Of a stretch of 64,000 nucleotides of DNA, positions 38,196 through 47,326 are shown piece by piece. Both the position numbers and the translations under genes were made by a program. The DNA is from Chloroflexota bacterium. Lineage in GTDB: Bacteria > Chloroflexota > Dehalococcoidia > Lucifugimonadales > GCA-002723415. Each line of letters opens with the position of its first letter. Positions within the stretch are counted from its first letter, which is position 1. Under the pieces are notes generated by a model. That model searched no databases and was not told the origin of the DNA. It was given only the letters and a program-made list of their open reading frames with translations. The DNA lies in the NCBI GenBank assembly GCA_002721445.1, contig PBKN01000005.1:1-64000 (forward strand), given 5' to 3'.

Positions 38196-38937
38196 TAATC
38201 CTATTCCAATAAGCGATCATTTAAAAGAATTAAGAAAAAGAATTACATGGTCAGTAATAGTAATAATTCTATCAACGACAATAGCTTTTATATTTCATCA
38301 ACAAATACTTGAAACATTAATGAATCCAGCTCAACAGTTCTCGGAAATACCCAATCAAAAACCAGTATACACTGAATTGACTGAATATATTGGAGTAGCT
38401 ATGAAAGTATCTTTACTATCTGGTTTCTCTATATCATTACCATTTTTGTTATATCAATTAACTATGTTTTTATCACCAGGTTTATCTTCAAAAGAAAAAA
38501 AATATTTATATATTTTATTACCTATAAGTATACTTGCTTTTATATGTGGAGCTTTATTTGGATACCGTATATTATTTCCACCAGCAATAAATTTTTTATT
38601 AAATTTCGGGAATGATGTTGCAACTCCATACATAAGAATTGGAAATTATACAAGCTTAATGTTGTCATTATTGTTTTGGATGGGCATAGTTTTTGAAACC
38701 CCTATAGTTCTTTTTTTCTTAGCTAAATTAGGTATAGTAACTAGCAGTTTTCTAGCTAAACAAAGAAGGTTTGCAATAGTTATTGCTTTTATATTAGGAG
38801 CTATAATCACTCCAACTTTTGACCCTGTAAATCAAACGCTAGTAGCTATTCCTATAATAATATTATATGAAATAGGTATATGGACTTCAAAATTTGCAAA
38901 AAATGATAAGAAAAAGTTAAAAAATTTAAATAAATAA
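38173..38937 (+). CDS. tatC: Sec-independent translocase subunit TatC
   Basis: This 254-residue protein has six membrane helices and the family motifs ISDHLKELRKRITWSV near the N terminus and FETPIVLFFLAKLGIVTS later. It recognises twin-arginine signal peptides. The ATG at 38173 overlaps tatA by 23 bases; a TTG at 38188 would reduce the overlap to eight. It ends tail-to-tail with the CocE-type hydrolase gene, 10 bases apart. Confidence 0.95.
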   Translation: MKTIKLNDNPIPISDHLKELRKRITWSVIVIILSTTIAFIFHQQILETLMNPAQQFSEIPNQKPVYTELTEYIGVAMKVSLLSGFSISLPFLLYQLTMFLSPGLSSKEKKYLYILLPISILAFICGALFGYRILFPPAINFLLNFGNDVATPYIRIGNYTSLMLSLLFWMGIVFETPIVLFFLAKLGIVTSSFLAKQRRFAIVIAFILGAIITPTFDPVNQTLVAIPIIILYEIGIWTSKFAKNDKKKLKNLNK

Positions 38938-38947
38938 ATCCCGATAT

Positions 38948-40636
38948 TTAATTAGGAATAATTGGAATAATTAGACGAGAAGGATATTTAGAGTTATGGA
39001 AAATTTTTTGATTAGCAATTTGAATATCCATATCATCTGCTGGATGCATACCTGTATTTAAATTCCTATCAAATCTGGGATGATTGCTACTAGAAACTTC
39101 CAATCTGATTTTATGGCCTACTTTAAACAAATTACTAGTTTCCCACATATCTATATGATATTCATAAACTTCTTCCGGATCTATTAAATTTGGTATTTCA
39201 ATTGAATCTCTAAATCTAGCACGAATTAACCCTTCACATATTATTATAGATTTACCATCAGGATGTACATCAATCAATGTACCTGTGAAATCTGTATCAT
39301 AGCAACTTGAAGAAGCATATAAAATAAGTTTAATTGGACCCGTAACTTCTATATCACTCAAAAGTTCTTCACTAGTATATATCAATATATCCTTTCTAGA
39401 GTAAATAGGCCTACGATCCAATGGACCCGATGTAGTATTCATCATTTCATAAAAAGCTTTAGAAGCCATAATTTGCCCACCTAGTGATGGAACAGGATTA
39501 TCTGGATCATAAGTATAATTATCAGTAGGTTCGTCTTCAGGAAAAGTAAGCGATAAGTTACCATCTCCATCAATTGTATTTGCACCATAAAAACTGTGCA
39601 AATAGAAAGAAGTATATTTCGTGTTTACAAGTGGCCATGAATTTGAAAATTTCCAAATATTTTGTCCCATTAAAAAATAATGAATTGGAGGTTCATTATC
39701 TATTCCATTATCAATATTTTTCAATCTGGAATCATACCACCGCATATGTTCTTCAGCGAAGTCCATTTTAGAATTTGGACCAAATTCAATATCTCCAAAA
39801 GGCTCAGCAGAACCAATATTACCATGAGACCATGGACCAATTAATATTTTTGTTAAATTTCTTGCTTTTAAAGATTTACTTTTAGTTGTCCAACCTTTAA
39901 AAAGTTTAAATGTTTCATGAACTAAATTGTCATACCAACCAGAAACAAATAAAGCAGGGGTTTCAACTTGATCATATTTATATCTCAAACTATAATTTTT
40001 CCAAAATTCATCAAAAGTATTATGCCTAATTGCATCACGAATAAATTCAGAATCAAAAACACCATCTCCAGAAGATATTAAGGGAAGTCGTTTAGTAATT
40101 TCATAAGAATTAGACATATCTGGATTATCACCAATAGCCCTAGCCCATAATATTAAACAAGTAGCTGGAACATGTAATTGAAGTGCTCCATTTATATACC
40201 AGTGACCAAAATTATCCTGTTGTGATACTGTCGGAACAGGGGCTTTCAAGTATTCACTTCTAAGTGGGGCAGTTAGGGATTGAGTATACCCGTCGTAAGA
40301 AGACCCAAACATGCCAATCCCTCCATCACACCAAGATTGCTGTCCAATCCATTCTTGACAATCATACCCATCGTTAGCCTCATTTATGTAGGGTTCCCAT
40401 TTCCCTTCTGAACTATATTTACCTCTACAGTCTTGAATAACGACCGCATAACCTCTTTCAATAAATCTAGGAATCCAATCAATAAAATGTCTCTGTGTTT
40501 TATCATATATTGTACGCATTAATAAAACAGGATAAGAATCTTTAATTTCTGGTAAATACACATCTGTAGATAAATTAACACCATCTCTCATAGGTACTAA
40601 AATGTCACGTTTTATATCTATTCCAACATTTCCCAT
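38948..40636 (-). CDS. CocE/NonD-family hydrolase (peptidase S15 type)
   Basis: This is a 562-residue alpha/beta hydrolase. RDGVNLSTDVYLP opens the family domain. The nucleophile is S113 in GSSYDGYTQ (GxSYxG), RGYAVVIQDCRGKYSSEGKW gives the oxyanion region, and a C-terminal jelly-roll with HKIRLEVSSSNHPRFDRN is typical. The substrate could be an ester, an amide or an X-Pro peptide. No signal peptide is visible, so it is probably cytoplasmic. Confidence 0.88.
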   Translation of the reverse strand: MGNVGIDIKRDILVPMRDGVNLSTDVYLPEIKDSYPVLLMRTIYDKTQRHFIDWIPRFIERGYAVVIQDCRGKYSSEGKWEPYINEANDGYDCQEWIGQQSWCDGGIGMFGSSYDGYTQSLTAPLRSEYLKAPVPTVSQQDNFGHWYINGALQLHVPATCLILWARAIGDNPDMSNSYEITKRLPLISSGDGVFDSEFIRDAIRHNTFDEFWKNYSLRYKYDQVETPALFVSGWYDNLVHETFKLFKGWTTKSKSLKARNLTKILIGPWSHGNIGSAEPFGDIEFGPNSKMDFAEEHMRWYDSRLKNIDNGIDNEPPIHYFLMGQNIWKFSNSWPLVNTKYTSFYLHSFYGANTIDGDGNLSLTFPEDEPTDNYTYDPDNPVPSLGGQIMASKAFYEMMNTTSGPLDRRPIYSRKDILIYTSEELLSDIEVTGPIKLILYASSSCYDTDFTGTLIDVHPDGKSIIICEGLIRARFRDSIEIPNLIDPEEVYEYHIDMWETSNLFKVGHKIRLEVSSSNHPRFDRNLNTGMHPADDMDIQIANQKIFHNSKYPSRLIIPIIPN

Positions 40637-40674
40637 ATGCGTGGCCTTATTTATTTAAATGAGCCTGTAAAAAC

Positions 40675-40911
40675 TTATCCGGAATTAACTTCATCTTTTT
40701 TTATATCAGAATCTTCATTAATTGAACTAGTAGTATCATCTTTGGAATCAGGGGATTGAACTTTTCTAAATTCTCTTATAGCTTTTCCAAGTGCTCCACC
40801 TACTTCAGGTAATCTACCTACACCAAATACAATCATAACCAATACTAATATAATTAGTAATTCGGGAATACCAATGCCTCTTGTAAACGGCATATTTACC
40901 TCCATAAACAT
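40675..40911 (-). CDS. tatA: TatA/E-family translocase subunit
   Basis: This is a 78-residue Tat pore-type subunit. It has the [36 protein letters not shown] pattern, quoted here as [20 protein letters not shown], with the FGxxxLPExG amphipathic transition. The polar tail is Asp/Ser-rich. The natural start is probably the ATG encoding MPFTRG at residue 7 (40893). It sits apart from tatC and has its own strand, so the organism has two A/B-type subunits. Confidence 0.9.
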   Translation of the reverse strand: MFMEVNMPFTRGIGIPELLIILVLVMIVFGVGRLPEVGGALGKAIREFRKVQSPDSKDDTTSSINEDSDIKKDEVNSG

Positions 40912-40949
40912 TTAGTATTTTTTGATTAGTTAAAAACTAACCAAATTTA

Positions 40950-42299
40950 TTATACCATTTTTGATAATTGATCGATAATTTTATCTAATTTCCCGACTAA
41001 ATAATCTACTTCTTGCTCATTAATGCATAGTGGAGGAGCTATAGGTATAATATCCGCAGCTCTACCTAATAATTGGTTCTCCGACATTAATGATTCAAGT
41101 TTAGATACTAAATCGCTATCTTTAGAAAATTTTTCTTTAGTATCTCTATTTTTCACTAATTCAACTGCTGCAATAAGACCTTTACCACCCCTTATATCTC
41201 CAACAATTTCATGGTTATACAAGGATTGTAATTTTTCATATAAATAATCACCCATTTTTGCAGAATTTTCCACCATATTTTCTGTTTCCATAATCTTTAT
41301 ATTAGCCAAGCCTGCAGCCGAAGAAGCCGGATTTCCTCCAAAAGTAATAAGATGCTTAAATGCTAAGTCTTCATCTCCAATAAAAGCATCAGAAATTTTT
41401 TTACTTGCCACAGTAGCACCAATAGGGAGATACCCACTAGTTAAACCTTTAGCAATTGTAAATATATCAGGTTTTATACCCCAGTGTTCAGTTGCAAACA
41501 TTTTCCCAGTCCTGCCAAATCCAGTTATGACTTCATCACATATCAATAAAACATTATGCTTATTACAAATATCTCTTATAGTCGGCCAATAATCTGGATG
41601 TGGTATATGAATTCCTGCAGCAGCAGAAATTGGCTCTCCAATAAATGCTGCAACTGTAGAAGCTCCTTCATGCTCAATAACCTTATCTAGTTCATAAGCA
41701 CATTGAAGATTACAATTTTTGTTTTCAGAACATGTATTAGGCTGAGATATGTGTATATTCCCTGGCATTGGTGGCCCAAAGTTATAAGTTGCGCTAGCGA
41801 CGGCGCCCCCAAGACTCATACATGCATGCGTTGAACCATGGTAGGAACCTCTTCTACTTATTATTTTCCATTTATTGGAATCCCCATTATTTAAATGATA
41901 ATTTTTTGCCATCTTTAAAGCTGTTTCTACTGCTTCAGATCCACCGCTAACAAAATATACTCTCGATTGTTTATCAGGAGATAAACTAGCAATTTTAGCT
42001 GCAAGCTTGACTGTAACTGGACTTACTGTACTAATTGGAGAAAAAGTAATCTCTTTCATCTGATTATAAACAGCCTCAATAATTTCATCTCGTCCATAAC
42101 CAACATTTTTCAACCATAAACCAGATAAAACATCAATCCATTTATTCCCTTCCACATCTCCGACCCAAACCCCTTTTGCATCATTTACAAACTTGATAGA
42201 TCTCAATGGAGAAACTTGCCCTGCAAGTCTACCATGTGGCCAAAAATGAGCTTCAGAATGAGATTTTAATTCTTCTATTTCTTCACCATTAAGATCCAT
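40950..42299 (-). CDS. Class III PLP-dependent aminotransferase
   Basis: The 449-residue enzyme has GNKWIDVLSGLW, FVSGGSEAVETALKMA, RRGSYHGSTHACMS, LLICDEVITGFGRTGK (PLP aspartate) and the aldimine lysine K284 in IFTIAKGLTSGYLPIGA. These match omega-aminotransferases such as those acting on beta-alanine, taurine, putrescine or 4-aminobutyrate, usually with pyruvate as acceptor. Specificity is not readable. It is divergent from the oxalyl-CoA-synthetase-like gene across a palindromic promoter region. Confidence 0.91.
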   Translation of the reverse strand: MDLNGEEIEELKSHSEAHFWPHGRLAGQVSPLRSIKFVNDAKGVWVGDVEGNKWIDVLSGLWLKNVGYGRDEIIEAVYNQMKEITFSPISTVSPVTVKLAAKIASLSPDKQSRVYFVSGGSEAVETALKMAKNYHLNNGDSNKWKIISRRGSYHGSTHACMSLGGAVASATYNFGPPMPGNIHISQPNTCSENKNCNLQCAYELDKVIEHEGASTVAAFIGEPISAAAGIHIPHPDYWPTIRDICNKHNVLLICDEVITGFGRTGKMFATEHWGIKPDIFTIAKGLTSGYLPIGATVASKKISDAFIGDEDLAFKHLITFGGNPASSAAGLANIKIMETENMVENSAKMGDYLYEKLQSLYNHEIVGDIRGGKGLIAAVELVKNRDTKEKFSKDSDLVSKLESLMSENQLLGRAADIIPIAPPLCINEQEVDYLVGKLDKIIDQLSKMV

Positions 42300-42319
42300 A
42301 TATATGTATACCTTCTATG

Positions 42320-42345
42320 TTGATTATATTATCTAGTATAATCAA
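42320..42345. promoter_or_regulatory. 9-bp perfect inverted repeat in a divergent promoter
   Basis: TTGATTATA (42320-42328) and TATAATCAA (42337-42345) are exact reverse complements around an eight-base spacer, so each strand reads a TATAAT in its own arm. It lies 20 bases upstream of the class III aminotransferase start, in the 146-base divergent gap. An operator covering the -10 of the aminotransferase promoter is the simplest reading. Confidence 0.45.
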
Positions 42346-42387
42346 TACAGCATTAAAACTATAAAAACAAGTTGCAAATCAATATAT

Positions 42388-42416
42388 TTGACACATTAAG
42401 TGACAGTAAGTATCCT
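42388..42416 (+). promoter_or_regulatory. Candidate promoter of the acyl/oxalyl-CoA ligase gene
   Basis: A perfect TTGACA (42388-42393) is followed after 17 bases by TATCCT (42411-42416), 30 bases before the ATG at 42446. A second TGACA occurs 12 bases downstream of the first, and a TATAAT at 42419-42424 is an alternative -10 with poor spacing. Confidence 0.4.
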
Positions 42417-42445
42417 TTTATAATTCTATAAGGAATTAATTAATC

Positions 42446-43978
42446 ATGACAAAAAACAACTCATCTTCTTTAATAAATATACTCAAAAATGACAATCCTA
42501 ACAATAATGCCATAGTTGTACCTAATGGAAATAGCTTTACTTACGCAGAACTCATAGAAAATGTTAATTTATTAATAAAACAATTAATTACTTTTGGGAT
42601 ACAAAAAAATGATAGGATAGCGATTTATTTAACTAATAAACCAGAGACCATTATTACATTTCTTGCAATTTCTGAAATAGCTACAGCAGCACCATTAAAC
42701 CCTTCTTATACTGCAAATGAAGTCAAGTTTTATATGGAAGATACAAATGCTAAATATCTGATAACTTCTGATGAAGCTAATGATAATGAAGCACTCTTAG
42801 GCTGTCCAGAAACTGCTAATCAAATAACGATCAAATATGATGAAGGTAAATTTAATTTAATTCCAAAAAATAAATTAAACAACAAGTCAAATAATAAAAA
42901 TTTATCTAAAAATAATAATCCTAATGATATAGCACTTATACTGCATACCAGCGGAACAACAAGTAAGCCTAAAAGAGTACCTCTTTCTCACAAAAATATA
43001 AATATTTCAATAAATAATATATCAAACACTTATCAATTAACATCTGGAGATATATCCTTATGTATTATGCCATTATTTCATATACATGGATTAGTAGCAT
43101 CTACGTTATCTACATTATCTACTGGAGGTACAATAATACTCCCTGAAAAATTTAATGCTTTAAATTTTTGGGAAATAATTAAATCTTATAAAGTTACATG
43201 GTTATCAGCAGTTCCTGCAATACATCAAACAGCATTAACAAGAATAAAAAACAATTCTAATCCTAAAGAATATACAAAAACCTTAAGGTTTATACGATCA
43301 TGTAGTTCTCCATTAAGTCCTCAAACAATGTTAGAAATGGAAAACATTCTAAATATACCCGTATTAGAAGCATACGGTATGACAGAAGCAGCTCATCAAA
43401 TGTCTTCAAACCCACTCGCACCTGGGAAAAGAGTCCCTGGCTCTGTTGGTAAAGGAACAAATGTAGACATATCTATTATGGATTCTGAAGGAAATATGCT
43501 TTCAAATTATGAACAAGGCGAAATTGTAATTAAAGGAGATAATGTAATTAATGGATATGAAGATAATCCAGAAGCAAATGCCTCTTCATTTTCAAATGGA
43601 TGGTTTAGAACAGGTGATGAAGGAATAATAGACAATGAAGGTTATATAAAAATAGTGGGCAGAATAAAAGAATTAATCAATAAAGGCGGAGAAAAAATTT
43701 CCCCAGTAGAAATAGACGAAACATTGCTACTTCACCCATCAGTTTCAGAAGCTGTATCATTTGCCATACCTCATAAAACTTACGGAGAAGAACCTTCAGC
43801 TGCAGTTGTTATAAAATCTCCCGTAACAGAAAAAGAATTGATTAATCATTGTAAAAAGAGCTTAGCTCTATTCAAATGCCCTAGATCTATCAAAATTGTA
43901 GATTCAATTCCTCGTACAGCAACTGGTAAAATACAAAGAAGAATAGTAGCTGAAAAATTTTCAAAAATACCTGAATAG
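42446..43978 (+). CDS. AMP-forming CoA ligase resembling oxalate-CoA ligase (PCS60/AAE3 type)
   Basis: This is a 510-residue adenylate-forming enzyme with LHTSGTTSKPKRVPLSHKN, CIMPLFHIHGLVASTLSTL, TWLSAVPAIHQ, LRFIRSCSSPLSPQ, VLEAYGMTEAAHQMSSNPL, GRIKELINKGGEKISPVE and the C-terminal RTATGKIQRR. The run of VMPLFHVHG, SAVPAIHQ, RFIRSCS and MTEAxHQMSSNPL closely matches yeast PCS60 and plant AAE3 oxalyl-CoA synthetases, as remembered. General fatty-acid or malonate activation cannot be excluded. It is followed after 14 bases by a ketopantoate-reductase-like gene. Confidence 0.85.
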   Translation: MTKNNSSSLINILKNDNPNNNAIVVPNGNSFTYAELIENVNLLIKQLITFGIQKNDRIAIYLTNKPETIITFLAISEIATAAPLNPSYTANEVKFYMEDTNAKYLITSDEANDNEALLGCPETANQITIKYDEGKFNLIPKNKLNNKSNNKNLSKNNNPNDIALILHTSGTTSKPKRVPLSHKNINISINNISNTYQLTSGDISLCIMPLFHIHGLVASTLSTLSTGGTIILPEKFNALNFWEIIKSYKVTWLSAVPAIHQTALTRIKNNSNPKEYTKTLRFIRSCSSPLSPQTMLEMENILNIPVLEAYGMTEAAHQMSSNPLAPGKRVPGSVGKGTNVDISIMDSEGNMLSNYEQGEIVIKGDNVINGYEDNPEANASSFSNGWFRTGDEGIIDNEGYIKIVGRIKELINKGGEKISPVEIDETLLLHPSVSEAVSFAIPHKTYGEEPSAAVVIKSPVTEKELINHCKKSLALFKCPRSIKIVDSIPRTATGKIQRRIVAEKFSKIPE

Positions 43979-43992
43979 TAAAGTGTATTAAT

Positions 43993-44964
43993 ATGAAATT
44001 TGCAATTATAGGATCAGGTGCAATTGGTGGTTTCATAGCCTTAAAACTTCACCTTATAAACGAAGAAGTCCATTTAATAGCACGTGGTAAAACTTTTGAT
44101 GTAATCAAAAATAATGGGATCAAGATTATTAGTGAAAATGAAACTATAGAAGGATATCCGTATATTACTAATAATTTTAATAGTATTGGCGTAGTAGATT
44201 ATTTATTTCTGACTGTGAAAGCACATAATATTGCCGAAATTGGACCAAAACTAGCTCCATTAATTGATAAAAATACTTCAATAATATCCACACAAAATGG
44301 AATCCCATGGTGGTACTTTCATTATACAAATTCAAAATATGAAAATTTAAATTTGTCATCATTAAATCCAAAAGGAATCATAGATTCGTGGATCCCAAAA
44401 TCTCAAATAATCGGAAGTATTATATACCCATCAGTTATTGTAAATAAAACAGGAATATTAGAACATATTGAGGGCAATAGAATATCAATTGGTAAAATAG
44501 ATAATCTAAAAACCAAAAGCACCTTGGACCTTGCAACAATACTTAATAAAGCAGGTTTTAAAACGCGTATTCAAAATGATATAAGAAATGAATTATGGTT
44601 AAAATTATTAGGTAATATATTCTTTAACCCCGTAAGTGCGTTAACTAATTCAACTTTAGAAGATATTGTAAAGTATAAGCTTACAAATGAGTTAGCATAT
44701 AAAGTTATGGATGAAGCATATAGTATTGCAAATAATTTAGATGTAAAAATCCCTGTAAGTATTAGTAAAAGAATAGAAGGTGCAGGAAAAGTTGGTAAAC
44801 ATAAAACATCAATGCTACAAGATTTAGAAACTAATCGTTCTATGGAAATAGAACCTATATTAGGATCTGTAATTGAATTGGCCCAATTAATGCAAATCAA
44901 AACGCCATATATAGAAACTCTTTATGCATGTATAAAGCTATTAGATAAAAATAATACTAAATAA
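43993..44964 (+). CDS. 2-dehydropantoate 2-reductase family (PanE/ApbA) protein
   Basis: The 323-residue NADP-dependent reductase has FAIIGSGAIGGFIALKL at the N terminus, FLTVKAH, ISTQNGIPWW and the C-terminal ELWLKLLGNIFFNPVSALT with the catalytic lysine region. PanE makes pantoate for coenzyme A. ApbA-like paralogues act on other keto acids. The pairing with a CoA ligase could mean either. I did not find panB or panC in the window. Confidence 0.84.
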   Translation: MKFAIIGSGAIGGFIALKLHLINEEVHLIARGKTFDVIKNNGIKIISENETIEGYPYITNNFNSIGVVDYLFLTVKAHNIAEIGPKLAPLIDKNTSIISTQNGIPWWYFHYTNSKYENLNLSSLNPKGIIDSWIPKSQIIGSIIYPSVIVNKTGILEHIEGNRISIGKIDNLKTKSTLDLATILNKAGFKTRIQNDIRNELWLKLLGNIFFNPVSALTNSTLEDIVKYKLTNELAYKVMDEAYSIANNLDVKIPVSISKRIEGAGKVGKHKTSMLQDLETNRSMEIEPILGSVIELAQLMQIKTPYIETLYACIKLLDKNNTK

Positions 44965-45039
44965 GTAATAACTTATATATTTTTATATTATACTAAAATG
45001 ATTTAAATAAATTAATTTTTAATATTAGGTGAAATAAAA

Positions 45040-46104
45040 TTGATAGCTGATGACTTCAGACCAATTAAATGGCTTAATCAAAAAGTTGAATTAATCGATC
45101 AAACATTATTACCACTTCAGGAAAAATGGATAAAAATTACTAATTATTCTCAAATGATTAATGCTATAAAAAGTATGCAGATCAGAGGAGCTCCAGCTAT
45201 TGGAATTGCTGGAGCATATGGACTTGCTCTAGGTGCAATAGAGATTTATAAAAATAAAGAATCAAAATCATTAGAAAATCTCCTCAAGCATTTAAACTTG
45301 ATCGCTTTAAAATTAATCAACTCTAGACCCACTGGATCAAATTTAAAATGGGCAATAGATAGAATGATGAAAGTTGCAAATAATATTGAAAACATCTCAT
45401 TAATAACTGAATCCCTAATCAAAGAAGCTATAAAAATTCATAATGAAGATATACAATCGAATCATAATATTGGAAAATTAGGCGCAAAGCTACTTAGCCA
45501 GAACACAAAAATACTAACTCATTGTAATGCTGGGGCTCTTGCAACAGGCGGATATGGAACTGCACTTGGAGTTATTAAATATGCTAACTATCAAGGAAAA
45601 ATATCCAAAGTTTATTCAACTGAAACTAGACCTTTGTTACAAGGATCAAGGTTAACAATATGGGAATTAATAAATTCTAATATTGATGCATGTTCAATTC
45701 CTGATTCAGCTGCTGGCCACCTTATGAAGCTAAACGAAATCAACACGATTATTGTAGGTGCTGATAGAATAACATCAAATGGAGACGTAGCTAATAAAAT
45801 TGGAACTTATACTTTAGCAATACTAGCTAAAATTCATAATATTAATTTTTATGTAGCAGCTCCAACTAGTACTATAGATATGAAACTTACTAATGGATCA
45901 CAAATACCAATTGAAGAAAGAGGAAGAACAGAATTAGCAAGAATAAACAATATTAAAATTATCCAAGATGACATAAAAATATATAATCCTGCATTTGATG
46001 TCACTCCAAATAAATTTATAAAATCTATAATAACTGAAAAAGGAATCATATCTCCTCCATACGGTTTAAATATAAAAAAGTTAATGAAAGGTAATAATGA
46101 GTGA
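45040..46104 (+). CDS. mtnA: Methylthioribose-1-phosphate isomerase
   Basis: The 354-residue enzyme converts MTR-1-P to methylthioribulose-1-phosphate in the methionine salvage pathway. It has MQIRGAPAIGIAGAYGLALG, THCNAGALATGGYGTALGVI, ETRPLLQGSRLT (catalytic Cys region in HCNAG) and GADRITSNGDVANKIGTY. The eIF2B-like family is large, but these blocks are the MtnA signature. Start TTG with AGGTGA upstream. It overlaps mtnP by eight bases. Confidence 0.93.
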   Translation: MIADDFRPIKWLNQKVELIDQTLLPLQEKWIKITNYSQMINAIKSMQIRGAPAIGIAGAYGLALGAIEIYKNKESKSLENLLKHLNLIALKLINSRPTGSNLKWAIDRMMKVANNIENISLITESLIKEAIKIHNEDIQSNHNIGKLGAKLLSQNTKILTHCNAGALATGGYGTALGVIKYANYQGKISKVYSTETRPLLQGSRLTIWELINSNIDACSIPDSAAGHLMKLNEINTIIVGADRITSNGDVANKIGTYTLAILAKIHNINFYVAAPTSTIDMKLTNGSQIPIEERGRTELARINNIKIIQDDIKIYNPAFDVTPNKFIKSIITEKGIISPPYGLNIKKLMKGNNE

Positions 46105-46957
46105 TACATCGATCGCATTTATAGGTGGATCTGGTCTTTATAATATTGAAGGAATATCTGCCATAGAAAAGCTAAATGTTAATACTCCATTTGGTAAACC
46201 TAGTTCTACAATAACAATAGGTAAATTAAATAATTTAAAAGTCGCATTTCTACCTAGGCATGGAATTAACCATGAGCTAAACCCTTCTGAAATACCTACA
46301 AAAGCTAATATATATGCATTAAAATCCATTGGAGTAAAAAGAATAATATCTATAAGTGCAGTAGGAAGTTTGCAAAAAGAAATAGAGCCTTTACACTTGG
46401 TGATACCAGATCAAATTATTGACCGAACAAAATCTAGGCCCTCAACTTTTTTTGAAAAAGGTATAGTTGCTCATGTTTCATTTGCAAACCCATTTTGCAA
46501 AAGCTTAAACAAATTGTTATTTAAAACAGGAAAGAATTTGAATATACCTCTACATAAAAACAAAACTTATTTAGCTATGGAAGGTCCTCAATTTTCTACA
46601 AAAGCAGAATCAGAATTATACCGTATGTGGGGAGCTGATATAATAGGAATGACTGCCATACCAGAAGCAAAATTAGCTCGTGAAGCAGAAATATGTTATT
46701 CAACAATTGCTATGGTAACAGATTATGATTGCTGGCATGAAAATGAAGAAGATGTATCAGTAGAATTAGTTATACAAAATTTAAAGAAAAATATCAATAC
46801 AAGTAAAAAAATGATCTATAAAATAAGTACCTCAGTAAATTTAGATTATGATTGTGAATGTTCTAATGCTCTTAAAAATGCTATCATTACTAATATAGAT
46901 TCAATTCCAAAAGAAATTGATGACAAACTTTCTTTATTTACCAAAAAATATTTATAG
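46097..46957 (+). CDS. mtnP: S-methyl-5'-thioadenosine phosphorylase
   Basis: The 286-residue purine nucleoside phosphorylase-like enzyme cleaves MTA to adenine and MTR-1-P, the substrate of MtnA. It has IGGSGLYNIEGI, FLPRHGINHELNPSEIP, ISISAVGSLQ and MEGPQFSTKAES, and DYDCWHENEEDVS, all MtnP signatures. The overlapping start with mtnA implies coupled translation. Confidence 0.94.
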   Translation: MSDTSIAFIGGSGLYNIEGISAIEKLNVNTPFGKPSSTITIGKLNNLKVAFLPRHGINHELNPSEIPTKANIYALKSIGVKRIISISAVGSLQKEIEPLHLVIPDQIIDRTKSRPSTFFEKGIVAHVSFANPFCKSLNKLLFKTGKNLNIPLHKNKTYLAMEGPQFSTKAESELYRMWGADIIGMTAIPEAKLAREAEICYSTIAMVTDYDCWHENEEDVSVELVIQNLKKNINTSKKMIYKISTSVNLDYDCECSNALKNAIITNIDSIPKEIDDKLSLFTKKYL

Positions 46958-46966
46958 GAGCATTTG

Positions 46967-47320
46967 ATGCCAACACAAGTACCAGGAGAACCATATCAGC
47001 GAATTTCTGTAGATGAAGCTTCTAAAATGTACGACTCTTCAGATACAGTATTCATTGATGTAAGAAGAGAAGATGAATATAATAATGGGCATATTAAAGA
47101 TGCTTTATTGATACCTGTAGATGATATTTTGTCAAGAATTGGTGAATTACCAGAAGATAAAAAATTAATCTTCATTTGTGCTGCAGGAGTAAGAAGCGGA
47201 TTAGCATGCGAAATGTCGGCTGCAATGGGGATAAATTCAAGTTTATTATATTCAATAACTGAAGGAACAGATACTTGGATAGAAAAAGGAAATCCTACAA
47301 GTTATGGATCAGAAAAATAA
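46967..47320 (+). CDS. Rhodanese-like sulfurtransferase domain protein
   Basis: This is a single-domain rhodanese of about 117 residues with FIDVRREDEYNNGHIKDALLIP and the active cysteine in FICAAGVRSGLA. The true start is the ATG at 46967 with TAGGAG six bases upstream; the frame also opens at a TTG at 46964. It could transfer sulfane sulfur or simply bind a partner. It lies inside the SAM/methionine salvage cluster, where its role is not established. Confidence 0.88.
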   Translation: MPTQVPGEPYQRISVDEASKMYDSSDTVFIDVRREDEYNNGHIKDALLIPVDDILSRIGELPEDKKLIFICAAGVRSGLACEMSAAMGINSSLLYSITEGTDTWIEKGNPTSYGSEK

Positions 47321-47326
47321 TCAATT

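Noticed and set aside
40920-40950. Terminator after the class III aminotransferase gene
   Set aside because: The inverted repeat TTAGTT/AACTAA has only six A/T-rich pairs and no U-run on the minus strand.
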